DNA from: an uncultured Bacteroidota bacterium
Lineage (GTDB): Bacteria; Bacteroidota; Bacteroidia; Flavobacteriales; Flavobacteriaceae
Reading direction: 5' to 3'
Assembly: GCA_902635965.1 (NCBI GenBank)
Contig: CACPQA010000004.1
Location: 59,999 to 123,998, forward strand
DNA length: 64,000 nucleotides
The notes under the pieces were generated by a model, which saw only the letters and a list, made by a program, of their open reading frames with translations, had not been told where the DNA came from and made no database searches. This document shows positions 8,671-18,252 of the stretch, one piece after another; position 1 is the stretch's first letter; each line of letters begins with the position of its first letter. The translations under genes and the position numbers were made by a program.

Positions 8671-9450
8671 GTGAAGGATTCTTTAGATGAACAAATTGAG
8701 GATATTAAAAAATTGATTTCTATTGTATGGGAGTTAAGAGAGAAGTGTCCTTGGGATAAAAAACAAACTTTTGAAACTTTGAAAACTCTAACTATTGAAG
8801 AAACTTATGAATTATGTGAAGAAATTGAAAATTTAAATTACTTAGGAATTAAGGAGGAATTAGGTGATTTGTTACTTCACATTCTCTTCTATGCAAAAAT
8901 AGGTTCTGAAAAAAAAGAATTTAATATCGGACTTATTGCTAAAGAACTCACTAAAAAATTAATTAGACGACATCCTCATATTTATAAAGATGTGAAAATT
9001 AAAAGTACAGACCAAGTCGTAACAAATTGGGAAAAAATAAAATTAAAAGAGGGTAGGAGTAGTATATTAAGCGGAGTCCCGTCAAATTTACCACCAATAC
9101 TAAAGGCCTACAGAATTCAGAATAAAGTTTCCTCTGTTGGATTTGACTGGAAAAAGTCAGAAGATGTATTGAAAAAGCTTGATGAAGAAATTCTTGAATT
9201 TAAAGAGGAATTAAATAAAAATAACAAGTTGAACTTGGAAAATGAATTTGGAGATATTTTATTTTCGTTGATAAATTTAGCTAGACACTTTAAAATTAAT
9301 CCATACAACGCATTAGAAAAATCTAACATAAAATTTAAAGAAAGATTTCAATACGTAGAGAAAAGATTAAAAAAATTAAATAAGGAAATTATAAATTTAG
9401 ACTCAGACGAAATCGACTTCTTTTGGAGAGAGTCGAAAAAAGAAATTTAA
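8671..9450 (+). CDS. mazG: Nucleoside triphosphate pyrophosphohydrolase MazG
   Basis: Hydrolyses NTPs and dNTPs to monophosphates and pyrophosphate, cleaning nucleotide pools. Two MazG domains in tandem are visible. The first carries REKCPWDKKQTFETLK and EETYELCEEI, then KEELGDLLLHILF. The second carries EEILEFKEEL and ENEFGDILFSLINLARH. The repeated ExxE and ExxD pattern supplies the magnesium ligands. 259 residues. The start is GTG at 8671, 5 bases after the def stop; no ATG is available nearby. Its stop lies 3 bases from the stop of the convergent DUF349 gene, leaving no room for a separate terminator. Confidence 0.95.
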   Translation: MKDSLDEQIEDIKKLISIVWELREKCPWDKKQTFETLKTLTIEETYELCEEIENLNYLGIKEELGDLLLHILFYAKIGSEKKEFNIGLIAKELTKKLIRRHPHIYKDVKIKSTDQVVTNWEKIKLKEGRSSILSGVPSNLPPILKAYRIQNKVSSVGFDWKKSEDVLKKLDEEILEFKEELNKNNKLNLENEFGDILFSLINLARHFKINPYNALEKSNIKFKERFQYVEKRLKKLNKEIINLDSDEIDFFWRESKKEI

Positions 9451-9453
9451 TCT

Positions 9454-11313
9454 TTAGTCTTTTATTACCTCCTTTAATGTTTGATTTAAAACTGATTTTA
9501 ATTGTGTAAGCTTAGACTTGATCAATAGTTTTTTTGAATTAAGTTCTTTTATTTTGTCATTCACTTCAACTAATAAGGGGTTGTTAGTGCTAGATTCACT
9601 AAAAAATTCCAAATTGTTTTCAAGTTGATTAAGTTCGTTAGTGATTTCCTCAACTTTCTTTCTTAACAATTTGTGCTCTTCGTTGATTAAATTTTTATCA
9701 TTTTGAATGAAATATAACTTCGTTTGATACTTTTTAATATCCAGTTTATTTTTTGGAATTGAAATTTCATTCCATTTATCATTTAAAAATTTCAGTAAAT
9801 TTTTCTCTTGATTTCCAATATCATTATTTCGAATTTTTGACCAAACGTTAGATTTTTCAATGATAAATGATTCAAATCTTTTTGGTGTTAATGGTATTTT
9901 CTCGGTTTTTAAATTATTTATAAATTCTTTTTGCTTTTCAATAATTTCAATTTCTTTTTTGTTTAAACTTTTATTTTTATATTTTTCAAAATAATTATTC
10001 GTTATGGATCGAAATTTTGACCACATCCTTTCCGAATATTTTTTTGAAACTCTCCCAGTATTTTTCCATTCAATCTGAATTTCTTTAATCCTTTTGATAT
10101 AAATTCGCCAATCTTCATTATTCAGAATATTTTCCACCTCTTCTATTAGTTTTTGTTTCGATTCCAAGGATTTCTTTTCTAAAATTTTTATATTCTTATA
10201 AAAGTTATTTTTCTCTTTATTAAAAGTCCGAGTAACTTCTCTAAAGGAGTTCCATAAATCTTTATTTTTATTTCTTGGCACATTTCCGATATCGATAAAT
10301 TTTTTCTTGAGTTCGTCGACTTTCTGTATTGAATTTTGCCATTTATTGTGATTACTTATTTGACTTTCTGATATTTTTTTTATTTTTTCAATCAAATTCA
10401 TTTTCAGCTCGTAATTTTTTAATTTGATTGAGTCTATGTTTTTTATGTATTGATTTTTTTGTTCGTGAATTTTTTTTGTTGCTTTTTGAAACCGGTGCCA
10501 TAATTCCTCTCTCTTTTCTCTTGGTACAGGTCCTAATTCGTTTTTCCATAATCTATGCAAATTATTCAGTTCTCTAATTGCAGTATGGATATCACTTAAA
10601 TCTGATAGCTTTTCAGCTTTTTCAATAATTTTAATCTTTTCTTCATAGTTGTTTTTATAATCAAAATCCCTCAGTTCTCTGTTTAAATGTAACAGATCAT
10701 AAAATCTTTCAACATGAAATTTATATGTTTGCCAAATATTATTATTTTCACTTCTTGGAACCTGTCCTGTAGAATAAAATTCCTCTTGTAGTATTTTAAA
10801 TTTTTTATATGTGTTATTATCGTGTTGACTTTTATCGATAAGATTTTTGATTTCTTCAATAATCTCCCTTTTCCTTACTAAATTTTTTGTTTGTTTGTTT
10901 GATAGCTCCTTAAAATATTGATTTTTTTTGTATTTATAATTTTTTATGAGATCGTAAAATTTCTTTTTGTACGGTGGAGTAAAATAAAAATCAATTTCGT
11001 TACCTCCCTTATTTATAAACTCATTTTTTTTCTTTTGTAATTCGGATTGAAATTTATTTTCGAAGTTATTTTTTAAAATATTAATGTTATCATTTTGCTT
11101 AATCCAATCAGGATGATTCAAAAGCTTGTTAAGAAAGTTTGGATATTCCTCCAAATCAAGGCTTTCTCCTTCACTTTTAATATTTTCTTCAGATTTTAGT
11201 TTATCTTCTACTAAACGACCTTTATCATTTTCCTTTTCGAGGTTTTTTTTCTTTGAAGTTATTATTTCACTTTCTTCTTTAATAACGGATTTCTTAATAG
11301 AATCGCTTTTCAT
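9454..11313 (-). CDS. DUF349 helical repeat protein
   Basis: 619 residues, strongly charged and almost entirely helical. The first 60 residues are low-complexity Lys/Glu. Then come repeated units with the pattern W-(2-4)-F-(6-10)-F-(3-6)-N, for example WQTYKFHVERFYDL, LWHRFQKATKKIHEQKNQY, LWNSFREVTRTFNKEKNNFY and MWSKFRSITNNYFEKYKNK. Each is preceded by a GPVPR/GNVPR/GQVPR-like turn. This is the DUF349 repeat, common next to aroE in flavobacteria. No enzymatic motif is seen and the function is unknown. The region upstream of the ATG has only an imperfect promoter box (TAACTATG), so it may be read from the aroE side. Confidence 0.88.
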   Translation of the reverse strand: MKSDSIKKSVIKEESEIITSKKKNLEKENDKGRLVEDKLKSEENIKSEGESLDLEEYPNFLNKLLNHPDWIKQNDNINILKNNFENKFQSELQKKKNEFINKGGNEIDFYFTPPYKKKFYDLIKNYKYKKNQYFKELSNKQTKNLVRKREIIEEIKNLIDKSQHDNNTYKKFKILQEEFYSTGQVPRSENNNIWQTYKFHVERFYDLLHLNRELRDFDYKNNYEEKIKIIEKAEKLSDLSDIHTAIRELNNLHRLWKNELGPVPREKREELWHRFQKATKKIHEQKNQYIKNIDSIKLKNYELKMNLIEKIKKISESQISNHNKWQNSIQKVDELKKKFIDIGNVPRNKNKDLWNSFREVTRTFNKEKNNFYKNIKILEKKSLESKQKLIEEVENILNNEDWRIYIKRIKEIQIEWKNTGRVSKKYSERMWSKFRSITNNYFEKYKNKSLNKKEIEIIEKQKEFINNLKTEKIPLTPKRFESFIIEKSNVWSKIRNNDIGNQEKNLLKFLNDKWNEISIPKNKLDIKKYQTKLYFIQNDKNLINEEHKLLRKKVEEITNELNQLENNLEFFSESSTNNPLLVEVNDKIKELNSKKLLIKSKLTQLKSVLNQTLKEVIKD

Positions 11314-11355
11314 TTTTTGACACCATAGTTATCCTTCTAAAGTATAAAAAAAAAA

Positions 11356-12105
11356 TTAATTTGTTTCATTCCAAATCGACCATGATTTTTCTGCTTGATA
11401 AATTAACATATCATATCCATTTACTATTTTGGCCCCTTTCATTTTACCATTTTTTAAAAATTTTGTTTTTTTTGGGTTATAGGTTAGATCAAAAAGGATA
11501 TGTTCTTTTGTTATGAAGTCATAGTTAATGTCGGGACAGCTTTCAACATTCGGATAAGTTCCAAGAGGTGTAGTATTTATAATAAGTTGATGATTATTAA
11601 AAATATCTCTATTTAAATCGTCGTATATAAAATCACCTTTTTTTTTATCTCTCGAAACTGTATGAAATTTAACTAAGTTTTCTTTTAGAACGTATTTAAC
11701 AGCCTTTGAAGATCCACCGGTTCCAAAAATTAAGGCATTGTCAGGTTTTTTTTTAATGTTCTCAAATAATGATTTTTTAAACCCATAACAATCGGTGTTA
11801 TGACCTAACAACTCTCCTTCTTCTCCAAAACATATTGTATTTACAGCCATAATATCTTTTGCTTCCTTTGATATATCATTTAAATAAGGAATAACTTTTT
11901 CTTTATATGGTATTGTTACGTTAAGACCTTTTATCTTTTTTTGCTTTAAAATTTTTACTACCTGATCTATATTTTTACAGTCATAGTTTTTATACAAATG
12001 ATTATTTAATCCGTCTGTTTTAAATTTATCGTTAAAATAGTTTTTTGAAAAAGAATATTCAATTCCTCTTCCAATTAAACCATAAATAAATTTATTTTTT
12101 AACAT
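11356..12105 (-). CDS. aroE: Shikimate dehydrogenase
   Basis: NADPH-dependent reduction of 3-dehydroshikimate to shikimate in the aromatic amino acid pathway. The substrate-binding block GLNVTIPYKEKVIPYLN holds the catalytic lysine. HNTDCYGF holds the catalytic aspartate, GTGGSSKAVKYVL is the nucleotide-binding glycine loop, and NTTPLGTYP is also conserved. About 249 residues from the ATG at 12105; a TTG at 12117 in frame is a less likely start. The ATG overlaps the end of the upstream DUF368 gene by 14 bases, so the genes are probably coupled. Confidence 0.95.
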   Translation of the reverse strand: MLKNKFIYGLIGRGIEYSFSKNYFNDKFKTDGLNNHLYKNYDCKNIDQVVKILKQKKIKGLNVTIPYKEKVIPYLNDISKEAKDIMAVNTICFGEEGELLGHNTDCYGFKKSLFENIKKKPDNALIFGTGGSSKAVKYVLKENLVKFHTVSRDKKKGDFIYDDLNRDIFNNHQLIINTTPLGTYPNVESCPDINYDFITKEHILFDLTYNPKKTKFLKNGKMKGAKIVNGYDMLIYQAEKSWSIWNETN

Positions 12106-13081
12106 TAAATTTTCCAATTATATAGACCAAAAATGCACCAGTAATAATTGATGTCAAAATAGTAATATTTTCAATATTCAAGTGGTTAGGATAGTAAAAA
12201 AATTTGTTATTGAGTTCTAAAAATAATGATCCAGTAGCGTTTTCGTAATTTTTACTTGTCCAAGGCCATACTGATCCAATTGATCCGGATATGAAACCAA
12301 CTAAACACGACATTATAATATTTTTGTATTTTATAATTAAAACATTTAAAATTTTTGAAAATAGAATTAATCCCAAAGTTGAGCCAAGGGCAAAAATTAA
12401 TAAAAGAACAATTAGTTTTTTGCTTTCCAAATCAAAAGTTTCTATACCATTTCCCATAATAATATTAACTATGCTGTGATATAGTGCATTTACAGAATCA
12501 ATCAAAAGAAGTTTGTAATTGCCTAACGCGAGGAGTATCATTGAGCCAGAAAGTCCAGGGAGAACCATGCCTGACACACTTACTACTCCACAAAAGAAGA
12601 CAAATATAGGATTTGTTGTTTCTGTGCCTGGAGCAACAGAAAAAAATGCTAGGCCGATTAATATACCAAATATTATAAAGGAAATATTATAAAAATTAAG
12701 ATCAGATATTTTTTTTAAAATAATTACTATAGAAAATATTATCATGCCACAAAATAATCCCAAAATTTGAGCTTGATAATTTTCCAAAAAAAACCCTATC
12801 ATTACTGAGGTACTAAAAAAGCTTATAATAATTCCAAATAGTAAAAGTGCAAGAAACTCACCATTGATATGCATAAAGAAAGATTTAAACCCCTTCTTTC
12901 TAAAAATTGTAAAGCTATTGAAGTCAAAGCGAGAAAATGATAAAATTAGTTTTTCATAAAATCCAAATATGAGTGCAACAATTCCACCTGATACACCAGG
13001 TATTTTGTTTGCAGCACCCATTATTAATCCATATAAAATAATTAATAAAGAGTTTAAAAATTTCTTTTTAAAAGTACTCAA
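12092..13081 (-). CDS. DUF368 membrane protein, PopT-like polyprenyl-phosphate transporter (copy B)
   Basis: Polytopic inner-membrane protein of 329 residues with about eight to nine hydrophobic segments. The two family signatures are present as an inverted pair: MGAANKIPGVSGGIVALIFG near the N-terminus and VSGMVLPGLSGSMILLALG in the second half. DUF368 (PopT) proteins are known from work in other bacteria to recycle undecaprenyl phosphate across the membrane for peptidoglycan and polysaccharide synthesis. Assigning that role here is by family. It overlaps its paralogue at 13068 by 14 bases and aroE by 14 bases. Confidence 0.9.
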   Translation of the reverse strand: MSTFKKKFLNSLLIILYGLIMGAANKIPGVSGGIVALIFGFYEKLILSFSRFDFNSFTIFRKKGFKSFFMHINGEFLALLLFGIIISFFSTSVMIGFFLENYQAQILGLFCGMIIFSIVIILKKISDLNFYNISFIIFGILIGLAFFSVAPGTETTNPIFVFFCGVVSVSGMVLPGLSGSMILLALGNYKLLLIDSVNALYHSIVNIIMGNGIETFDLESKKLIVLLLIFALGSTLGLILFSKILNVLIIKYKNIIMSCLVGFISGSIGSVWPWTSKNYENATGSLFLELNNKFFYYPNHLNIENITILTSIITGAFLVYIIGKFNVKK

Positions 13082-14018
13082 TTGGTTTTTGTAATCCGTT
13101 AAAAGCTAAAATTAAGATTAGACCAGCAAAAATAAAAAAAACACTTTCACTAACTTCGATTGCTTTGAACACCATCAAACCTTCTTTTGATGTGAATAAA
13201 CTATTTAAAGTATCAAGGTTGAGATGATTTTTAAAAGGCCATAATTTAGGTAACGATCCTCCTACTAGTCCAGTTAAAATCAGGAATGTTTTTCTTTTCC
13301 TATAATTAAAAAGCCAAACTAAAAATTTTGAGAAAATTTTCAATCCAAAAATAATCCCTAGTAAAATTGAAAAAACCTTAGAATATATATTAAAGAAATT
13401 CTCGAGGCTGAAGTTAAACAAAACCTTAATTGAATTCTGGATAACAAAGAGTACTTCATTATAAACACCTAGAATTAGAAAAATCATCGCACCAGAAATA
13501 CCTGGTAATATCATCGCTGATATTGCAAAAGCCGAACAAAAAAAAAGATATAAAGGGGTTGGTTCTACATTAAAGCTATTTAGTTGCGCTAGGGAAATTG
13601 ATAAGGTTAATGAAATTAGAAGAAAAATATAATCATCAATTTTTTTGTTCTTAATTAATCTGACAAACTGAAAAAAAGTTCCTAAAATAATACCAAATAA
13701 AAATGAATTAGTTGAAATTGGGTGATGTGCAAAAAGGTAAACTATAATAAAGGATAGAAAAAAAATACCTGATACAATTCCTAAAGAGAGAGATACTAGA
13801 AAAGGTCCATTTATATCTGACCAAAAAAGTTTGAATTGACCTCTTACTAATTTTTTAATAGAAAATCTGTCAATACTTTTTAAAAGGTCGTAATATATTC
13901 CGGTGATAAAAGCTATGGTTCCTCCCGATATTCCTGGGATAATATCTACTGAACCCATTATAACTCCAACGAGGTATGTAAAAAAGTAATTTTTCTTTTT
14001 TTTTAAATTATTCAACAA
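13068..14018 (-). CDS. DUF368 membrane protein, PopT-like polyprenyl-phosphate transporter (copy A)
   Basis: 316 residues, paralogue of the next gene. The same paired signatures are seen: MGSVDIIPGISGGTIAFITG near residues 21-40 and ISAMILPGISGAMIFLILG in the second half, with about eight to nine membrane segments between and around them. The family moves undecaprenyl phosphate (C55-P) back across the inner membrane. The two copies have clearly diverged, so they may form a heterodimer or differ in substrate or conditions; the sequence does not decide. It begins 2 bases after the TPR gene ends. Confidence 0.9.
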   Translation of the reverse strand: MLNNLKKKKNYFFTYLVGVIMGSVDIIPGISGGTIAFITGIYYDLLKSIDRFSIKKLVRGQFKLFWSDINGPFLVSLSLGIVSGIFFLSFIIVYLFAHHPISTNSFLFGIILGTFFQFVRLIKNKKIDDYIFLLISLTLSISLAQLNSFNVEPTPLYLFFCSAFAISAMILPGISGAMIFLILGVYNEVLFVIQNSIKVLFNFSLENFFNIYSKVFSILLGIIFGLKIFSKFLVWLFNYRKRKTFLILTGLVGGSLPKLWPFKNHLNLDTLNSLFTSKEGLMVFKAIEVSESVFFIFAGLILILAFNGLQKPIEYF

Positions 14019-14020
14019 AA

Positions 14021-15379
14021 TTAAATTAGGACTTCTAAATGAGGATAAAATTCTAATAATTTTGGTGAAAGTAAATTTATATTCTTTCTCACGTTTTCAA
14101 GATAAAATTCCATTTCATTTTTTTTTCCTAGTTTTAATGAACATAAAGCAATCTTAAAATCTAGGTCGGGGACATTTGGATAAAGCTTTTTTGCTTTTTT
14201 ACCTATCAGATAACCTTTTTCCCATTTACTCTGACTAATTAGCAAGTCAATCCAACCAGACCAACTCTTCAATTCAACTATGCCAAGGTCAATAATATTT
14301 TTGAAAGCTTCTTCTGCAGCTATGAATTTATTTAAATATTTATTTATTTTTGCATACAAAACCCAATATTCGGGATAATTTTCATTTATTTTCAAAGCTT
14401 TGTTGCAGTATATTAAAGCACTTTTTAGATTTTTTTTGTTTATATAAAATTCAATTAAAGCTATCCAACTTTCTTCATAATTTGGATCTTCTTTAACTGA
14501 AAGTTTATAATATTTCATCTCTAGGCTGTGCTTTCTTAACATTTTAAAACATTCTCCTATCCTCAAGTAAATATATGCCGAGGGTGATTCTAATGATAGT
14601 GAAAATTGGTAGTTTTCTATTGCCTCTAGGAAGTTATTATTTCTTTGTAAAAGTTTTGCTTTTTCGACGTATGCAGCTGAAAATTTATCATCACATAGAA
14701 TCGCATAATCAAATGAATTTAAAGCATTTTTGGTTTTATTTAGTTCTAGATTTAGTTTTCCTAATTCAAGCCAAACTAATTCATTGTATGGATCTTTATC
14801 TAAAATTTGATTTAAAATTTTTATCCCATCCTTGAAGCATTTTAGGTTATCTATACAATAAATTAAATTATACAAAATTTGATGATCATTTGGTTCTTTT
14901 TCAATGCAAAGTTTAAAGTAATTCATCGCTTTTTGAAAATTACCAATTGTTAAAAATTCCATTGCGATTAAATTCCAGACCTCAAACTTATATTCTGAAT
15001 GTTTAAGGCATGTATTTAGAATTTCAATTGATTTATTATGTTTTTTTAGCTTTGAAAGAATAGTGGCTTTTTGAATATATGCTTCTGGATTAGTTGGTTC
15101 AACTTTATGAATGAAGGCCAAAATTTCGTTTGCTGTTTTAAATTTGTCCTCTAAAATTAGCATCTCTGACTTAAGTAGAAGAATGTTAATATTATCCGGA
15201 TGTTGCTTATTACCTATTTTGATAGCTTTCTTAGCTAAATTTATTTTTCCAAAATCAATGTAGTGCTGAGATATATACTCAATTTCCTGAGAATCAAAAA
15301 AATACGTAATATTTGTTTTAAGCATTTCTTCAAATTTTTTTATTGAAGAACTGAAACTTTGTGAAAAATCTTCAAGCAT
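14021..15379 (-). CDS. TPR repeat protein
   Basis: 452 residues built almost wholly of tetratricopeptide repeats from about residue 35 to the end. Canonical unit patterns are KPEAYIQKATILSKLKKHNK-like stretches, for example YIYLRIGECFKMLRKHSLEM, ELVWLELGKLNLELNKTKNA and EYWVLYAKINKYLNKFIAAE. There is no signal peptide or membrane anchor, so it is a cytoplasmic scaffold. The partner is unknown. It sits between the class III aminotransferase gene and the DUF368 pair, an order I recall from other flavobacteria. No exact promoter box lies close upstream, and the 92-base gap is AT-rich. Confidence 0.88.
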   Translation of the reverse strand: MLEDFSQSFSSSIKKFEEMLKTNITYFFDSQEIEYISQHYIDFGKINLAKKAIKIGNKQHPDNINILLLKSEMLILEDKFKTANEILAFIHKVEPTNPEAYIQKATILSKLKKHNKSIEILNTCLKHSEYKFEVWNLIAMEFLTIGNFQKAMNYFKLCIEKEPNDHQILYNLIYCIDNLKCFKDGIKILNQILDKDPYNELVWLELGKLNLELNKTKNALNSFDYAILCDDKFSAAYVEKAKLLQRNNNFLEAIENYQFSLSLESPSAYIYLRIGECFKMLRKHSLEMKYYKLSVKEDPNYEESWIALIEFYINKKNLKSALIYCNKALKINENYPEYWVLYAKINKYLNKFIAAEEAFKNIIDLGIVELKSWSGWIDLLISQSKWEKGYLIGKKAKKLYPNVPDLDFKIALCSLKLGKKNEMEFYLENVRKNINLLSPKLLEFYPHLEVLI

Positions 15380-15471
15380 TATTAATATTTTCCGCCTTTA
15401 ATAAAATTAAAAACAAAGACTAGATCAATTGGCTTTATATTTTATTCTTTTTAACAAATTAATTAACAAAC

Positions 15472-16656
15472 TCAATTACTGATATCATCCAAAATTTTTA
15501 TAATAATATTACACCCCTTTGTTAAATCCCTAAAGCTTATATTAAGTGGAGGAGTTATTCTTACTGCAAATTTATTCCAAAGGAGATAAAATAGAATTAA
15601 TCCCCTTTTCATTGACTCTTTTACAAGCTTTTCTGCTTCTTCTTGCTTTTCAAAAATAATTGCTAACATTAAACCGGTCCCATTTATTTTTTTTATTTTT
15701 TTGTGTTTTAATAATGCACGTATTAATTTTTCTTTTTCACTTATTTTATCTAATATTTTTTCATTTTCTAATGTATTTAAAACTGATAATGCAGCTGAAG
15801 AAACAACTGGGTTCCCACCAAAAGTAGAAATATGTCCAAGCGAAGGCTTATATTCAAACTTTTCCATTAGTTTTCTTGAACTACAAAATGCTCCGATAGG
15901 TAGACCACCCCCTAATCCTTTTCCAATGACTAATATATCTGGCTTGATATTATATTTTTGGAAGGCAAACATTTTCCCTGTTCTACCAATACCTGGTTGG
16001 ATTTCGTCCAAAATTAAAAGAGCTCCTACTTCTTCACATTTCCTTTTAACTTCTCTTAAATAATCAAGTTTGGGTAAGATGAAGCCAGCACCTCCTTGAA
16101 TTGTCTCCAGAATCACTGCAGCCGTATTATCGTCAATTTTAAATAAGTCCTCACTGCTATTAAAATTTATAAAATTTACCTCTGGTAGCAATGGGCCATA
16201 TCCTTTTTTTTGATTTTTGACACCTAATAAACTTAGAGCCCCTTGAGTGCTACCATGATACGAATTTCTAGCAGCTATAAATTTTGATTTTTTTGTATAC
16301 CTTTTCGCCAATTTCATAGCTCCTTCAATTGCTTCGGTTCCAGAATTGGTTAAAAAAGTTACTTTTAAATTACTAGGCAAAAAACTCGCCAATTTTTTAC
16401 ACAAATCAACACTAGACTTCTGAACAAATTCTCCATAAACCATTACATGTAAGAATTTATCTAATTGCTTTTTTATTGCTTTTATCACTTTAGGATGCCT
16501 ATGACCTAAACTGCATGCTGAAATTCCAGCCACAAAGTCTAGATATTTTTTACCGTTTGAATCATATATATAGGATCCTTTTGCTTTAATGACTTCTAAA
16601 CCTATTGGGTTAGGAGAAGTTTTTGCTTGGTATGTAAGAAAATCCTTTAGTGACAT
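15472..16656 (-). CDS. Class III PLP aminotransferase, ArgD/RocD-like
   Basis: 394 residues, a full-length class III aminotransferase. The PLP lysine lies in LVIGKGLGGGLPIGAF. The cofactor-contacting aspartate is in LLILDEIQPGIGRTGK, the PLP-phosphate loop is LTNSGTEAIEGAMKLAKR, and HISTFGGNPVVS is also conserved. Closest in pattern to acetylornithine/ornithine aminotransferases, but no arginine genes are nearby, so substrate is uncertain; the first motif KAKGSYIYDSNGKKYLDFVAG is shared by the whole class. It starts 3 bases after the OstA-like gene ends, in the purA-OstA-aminotransferase unit. Confidence 0.88.
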   Translation of the reverse strand: MSLKDFLTYQAKTSPNPIGLEVIKAKGSYIYDSNGKKYLDFVAGISACSLGHRHPKVIKAIKKQLDKFLHVMVYGEFVQKSSVDLCKKLASFLPSNLKVTFLTNSGTEAIEGAMKLAKRYTKKSKFIAARNSYHGSTQGALSLLGVKNQKKGYGPLLPEVNFINFNSSEDLFKIDDNTAAVILETIQGGAGFILPKLDYLREVKRKCEEVGALLILDEIQPGIGRTGKMFAFQKYNIKPDILVIGKGLGGGLPIGAFCSSRKLMEKFEYKPSLGHISTFGGNPVVSSAALSVLNTLENEKILDKISEKEKLIRALLKHKKIKKINGTGLMLAIIFEKQEEAEKLVKESMKRGLILFYLLWNKFAVRITPPLNISFRDLTKGCNIIIKILDDISN

Positions 16657-16659
16657 TCT

Positions 16660-18252
16660 TTATTTAAATAGATCATCTAAAGACTCAGGTCTTTCACTTT
16701 TTCTCCATATAAATCCTTCTAATAATTTTAGATTTGGATCTAGTTTCTCCTCGGGATGTACTTTACCTTCGGGAGAAGTATAAAATGTAATATTTTTAAT
16801 TTCATTTGACTCAAGCTTTATTTTTAATTCACTACAAATAGTTTTATCTATACCTACTAATTCTCCATCATCGCTATACAAATAGTAAATTACTTTTATA
16901 TTTTTTAAAACTTGTAAATTATTTAATCCACCGTCTACAAAATCACCATTTAAATTCATTCCTTCAATTTGGTTGTAATTATTCTTATTAATACTATCCT
17001 GCTCAATGATAAATGAATTTCCAAAGATTAAAAGTGAGTCGAGCTTTTTAGTTTTAAGATCCGTTAGAAGATTAATTTCATTCCCACTCATTTGACTATC
17101 ATTAAACCAAACCACTGGATTTAGTTTGAGTTTTGATTTTAATGATAAGATTTGTGTTTGTTTTTTTGAAAGAGGTTTTTTATGTAATTCAATTTTACCT
17201 TTAGATTCATCAAAATATATTGAATCAGATATTCCTCTAATATCGGACTTTAGAATTTTGACACCGTAATAACCTCTCAAGATTCTTTGTTTGGTGGGTC
17301 CAGTTCCTATTAGTGTGTCTGCATGTATATAAAGAGAATCGTTTTCTATAATGTTAATTGCTAGTGCTCTTTTAGTTATAATTGCGGAATCCTTATATTT
17401 ATAAATTTCTCCATATTCCCCTTTAATTATTGAATTATTGATAGTATCGGTAATTATAACATTTTTAGTAGCAGATGCATAATTTATTGATTCGTTATAG
17501 AATATACTGTCACCCTCAATTATTTTATTATTATAAAAAATTTTCGGGTTCTTTTGAAAATTTCCCTTTGAACTTAGCATATCAAAATTGCCTTTTTCAC
17601 AATGAATTTCATAATCATTACCAATGATTAACGTAGGTCCAAAAAAATAAGCATTTTTTGAAATTAGATTGTAATCTAAATTTTCGGAATTTATATTATA
17701 TTTTGGATTGTTTATTTTTACTCCTGTTTTAAAACTATATTTTTTCTCATTTATTAAATATTTCCCTTTTTTACTTTTCAAAATATTTTCTTTGTCGTCT
17801 ATGATTCCATAAGAATCGTAATACGCTATATTCATGACTCTATCAAGATATAGAGTATCTGTTTTGAGTGTCATATCGGGTTGTATTAAAACTACTTCAC
17901 CCCAAGCCTTTGCTTTGCCTTCATTACCGTCATAATTTAAGTAATCACTTTTTAGTTCTAGGCTGTCCCCTTGTTTTAGCCAAACACTTCCATTTGCAAA
18001 GAATTTGTTTTCATTGGAGTAAAAAAGTGTTTTGTCTGATATTATTGTTGCGTCATCGTGAAATAATTTTACTCTTAAATTATTTTCTTTTGATAGAATA
18101 TTTGCTTTAGGAAAATTTTCTTCATCTTTTGAAAATTTCCCAGCTTCAATAATTTCTATTAGTTTTTTTTCTTGGCACAGAATGTTTAAGGGATAAAAAA
18201 AAGATAACAATATAATCTTAAAGAAAAATTTTCTCAATATTATGATATTCAT
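16660..18252 (-). CDS. OstA-like / LptA-LptD N-terminal-type LPS transport protein
   Basis: 530 residues with an N-terminal signal peptide (IILLSFFYPLNILC, then QEKK). The body is a repeating beta-structure of the OstA-like family (LptA/LptC/LptD N-domain jelly-roll). Repeats have the form 'GNSFY...LYLDR', 'GKGDYLxY' and 'ADTLxG', such as KSDYLNYDGNEGKAKAWGEV, TDTLYLDRVMNIAYYDSYG and ESINYASATKNVIITDT. It probably acts in the periplasm in carrying lipopolysaccharide toward the outer membrane. The role is by family; no experimental link is available here. It starts directly at the end of purA, with no gap. Confidence 0.85.
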   Translation of the reverse strand: MNIIILRKFFFKIILLSFFYPLNILCQEKKLIEIIEAGKFSKDEENFPKANILSKENNLRVKLFHDDATIISDKTLFYSNENKFFANGSVWLKQGDSLELKSDYLNYDGNEGKAKAWGEVVLIQPDMTLKTDTLYLDRVMNIAYYDSYGIIDDKENILKSKKGKYLINEKKYSFKTGVKINNPKYNINSENLDYNLISKNAYFFGPTLIIGNDYEIHCEKGNFDMLSSKGNFQKNPKIFYNNKIIEGDSIFYNESINYASATKNVIITDTINNSIIKGEYGEIYKYKDSAIITKRALAINIIENDSLYIHADTLIGTGPTKQRILRGYYGVKILKSDIRGISDSIYFDESKGKIELHKKPLSKKQTQILSLKSKLKLNPVVWFNDSQMSGNEINLLTDLKTKKLDSLLIFGNSFIIEQDSINKNNYNQIEGMNLNGDFVDGGLNNLQVLKNIKVIYYLYSDDGELVGIDKTICSELKIKLESNEIKNITFYTSPEGKVHPEEKLDPNLKLLEGFIWRKSERPESLDDLFK

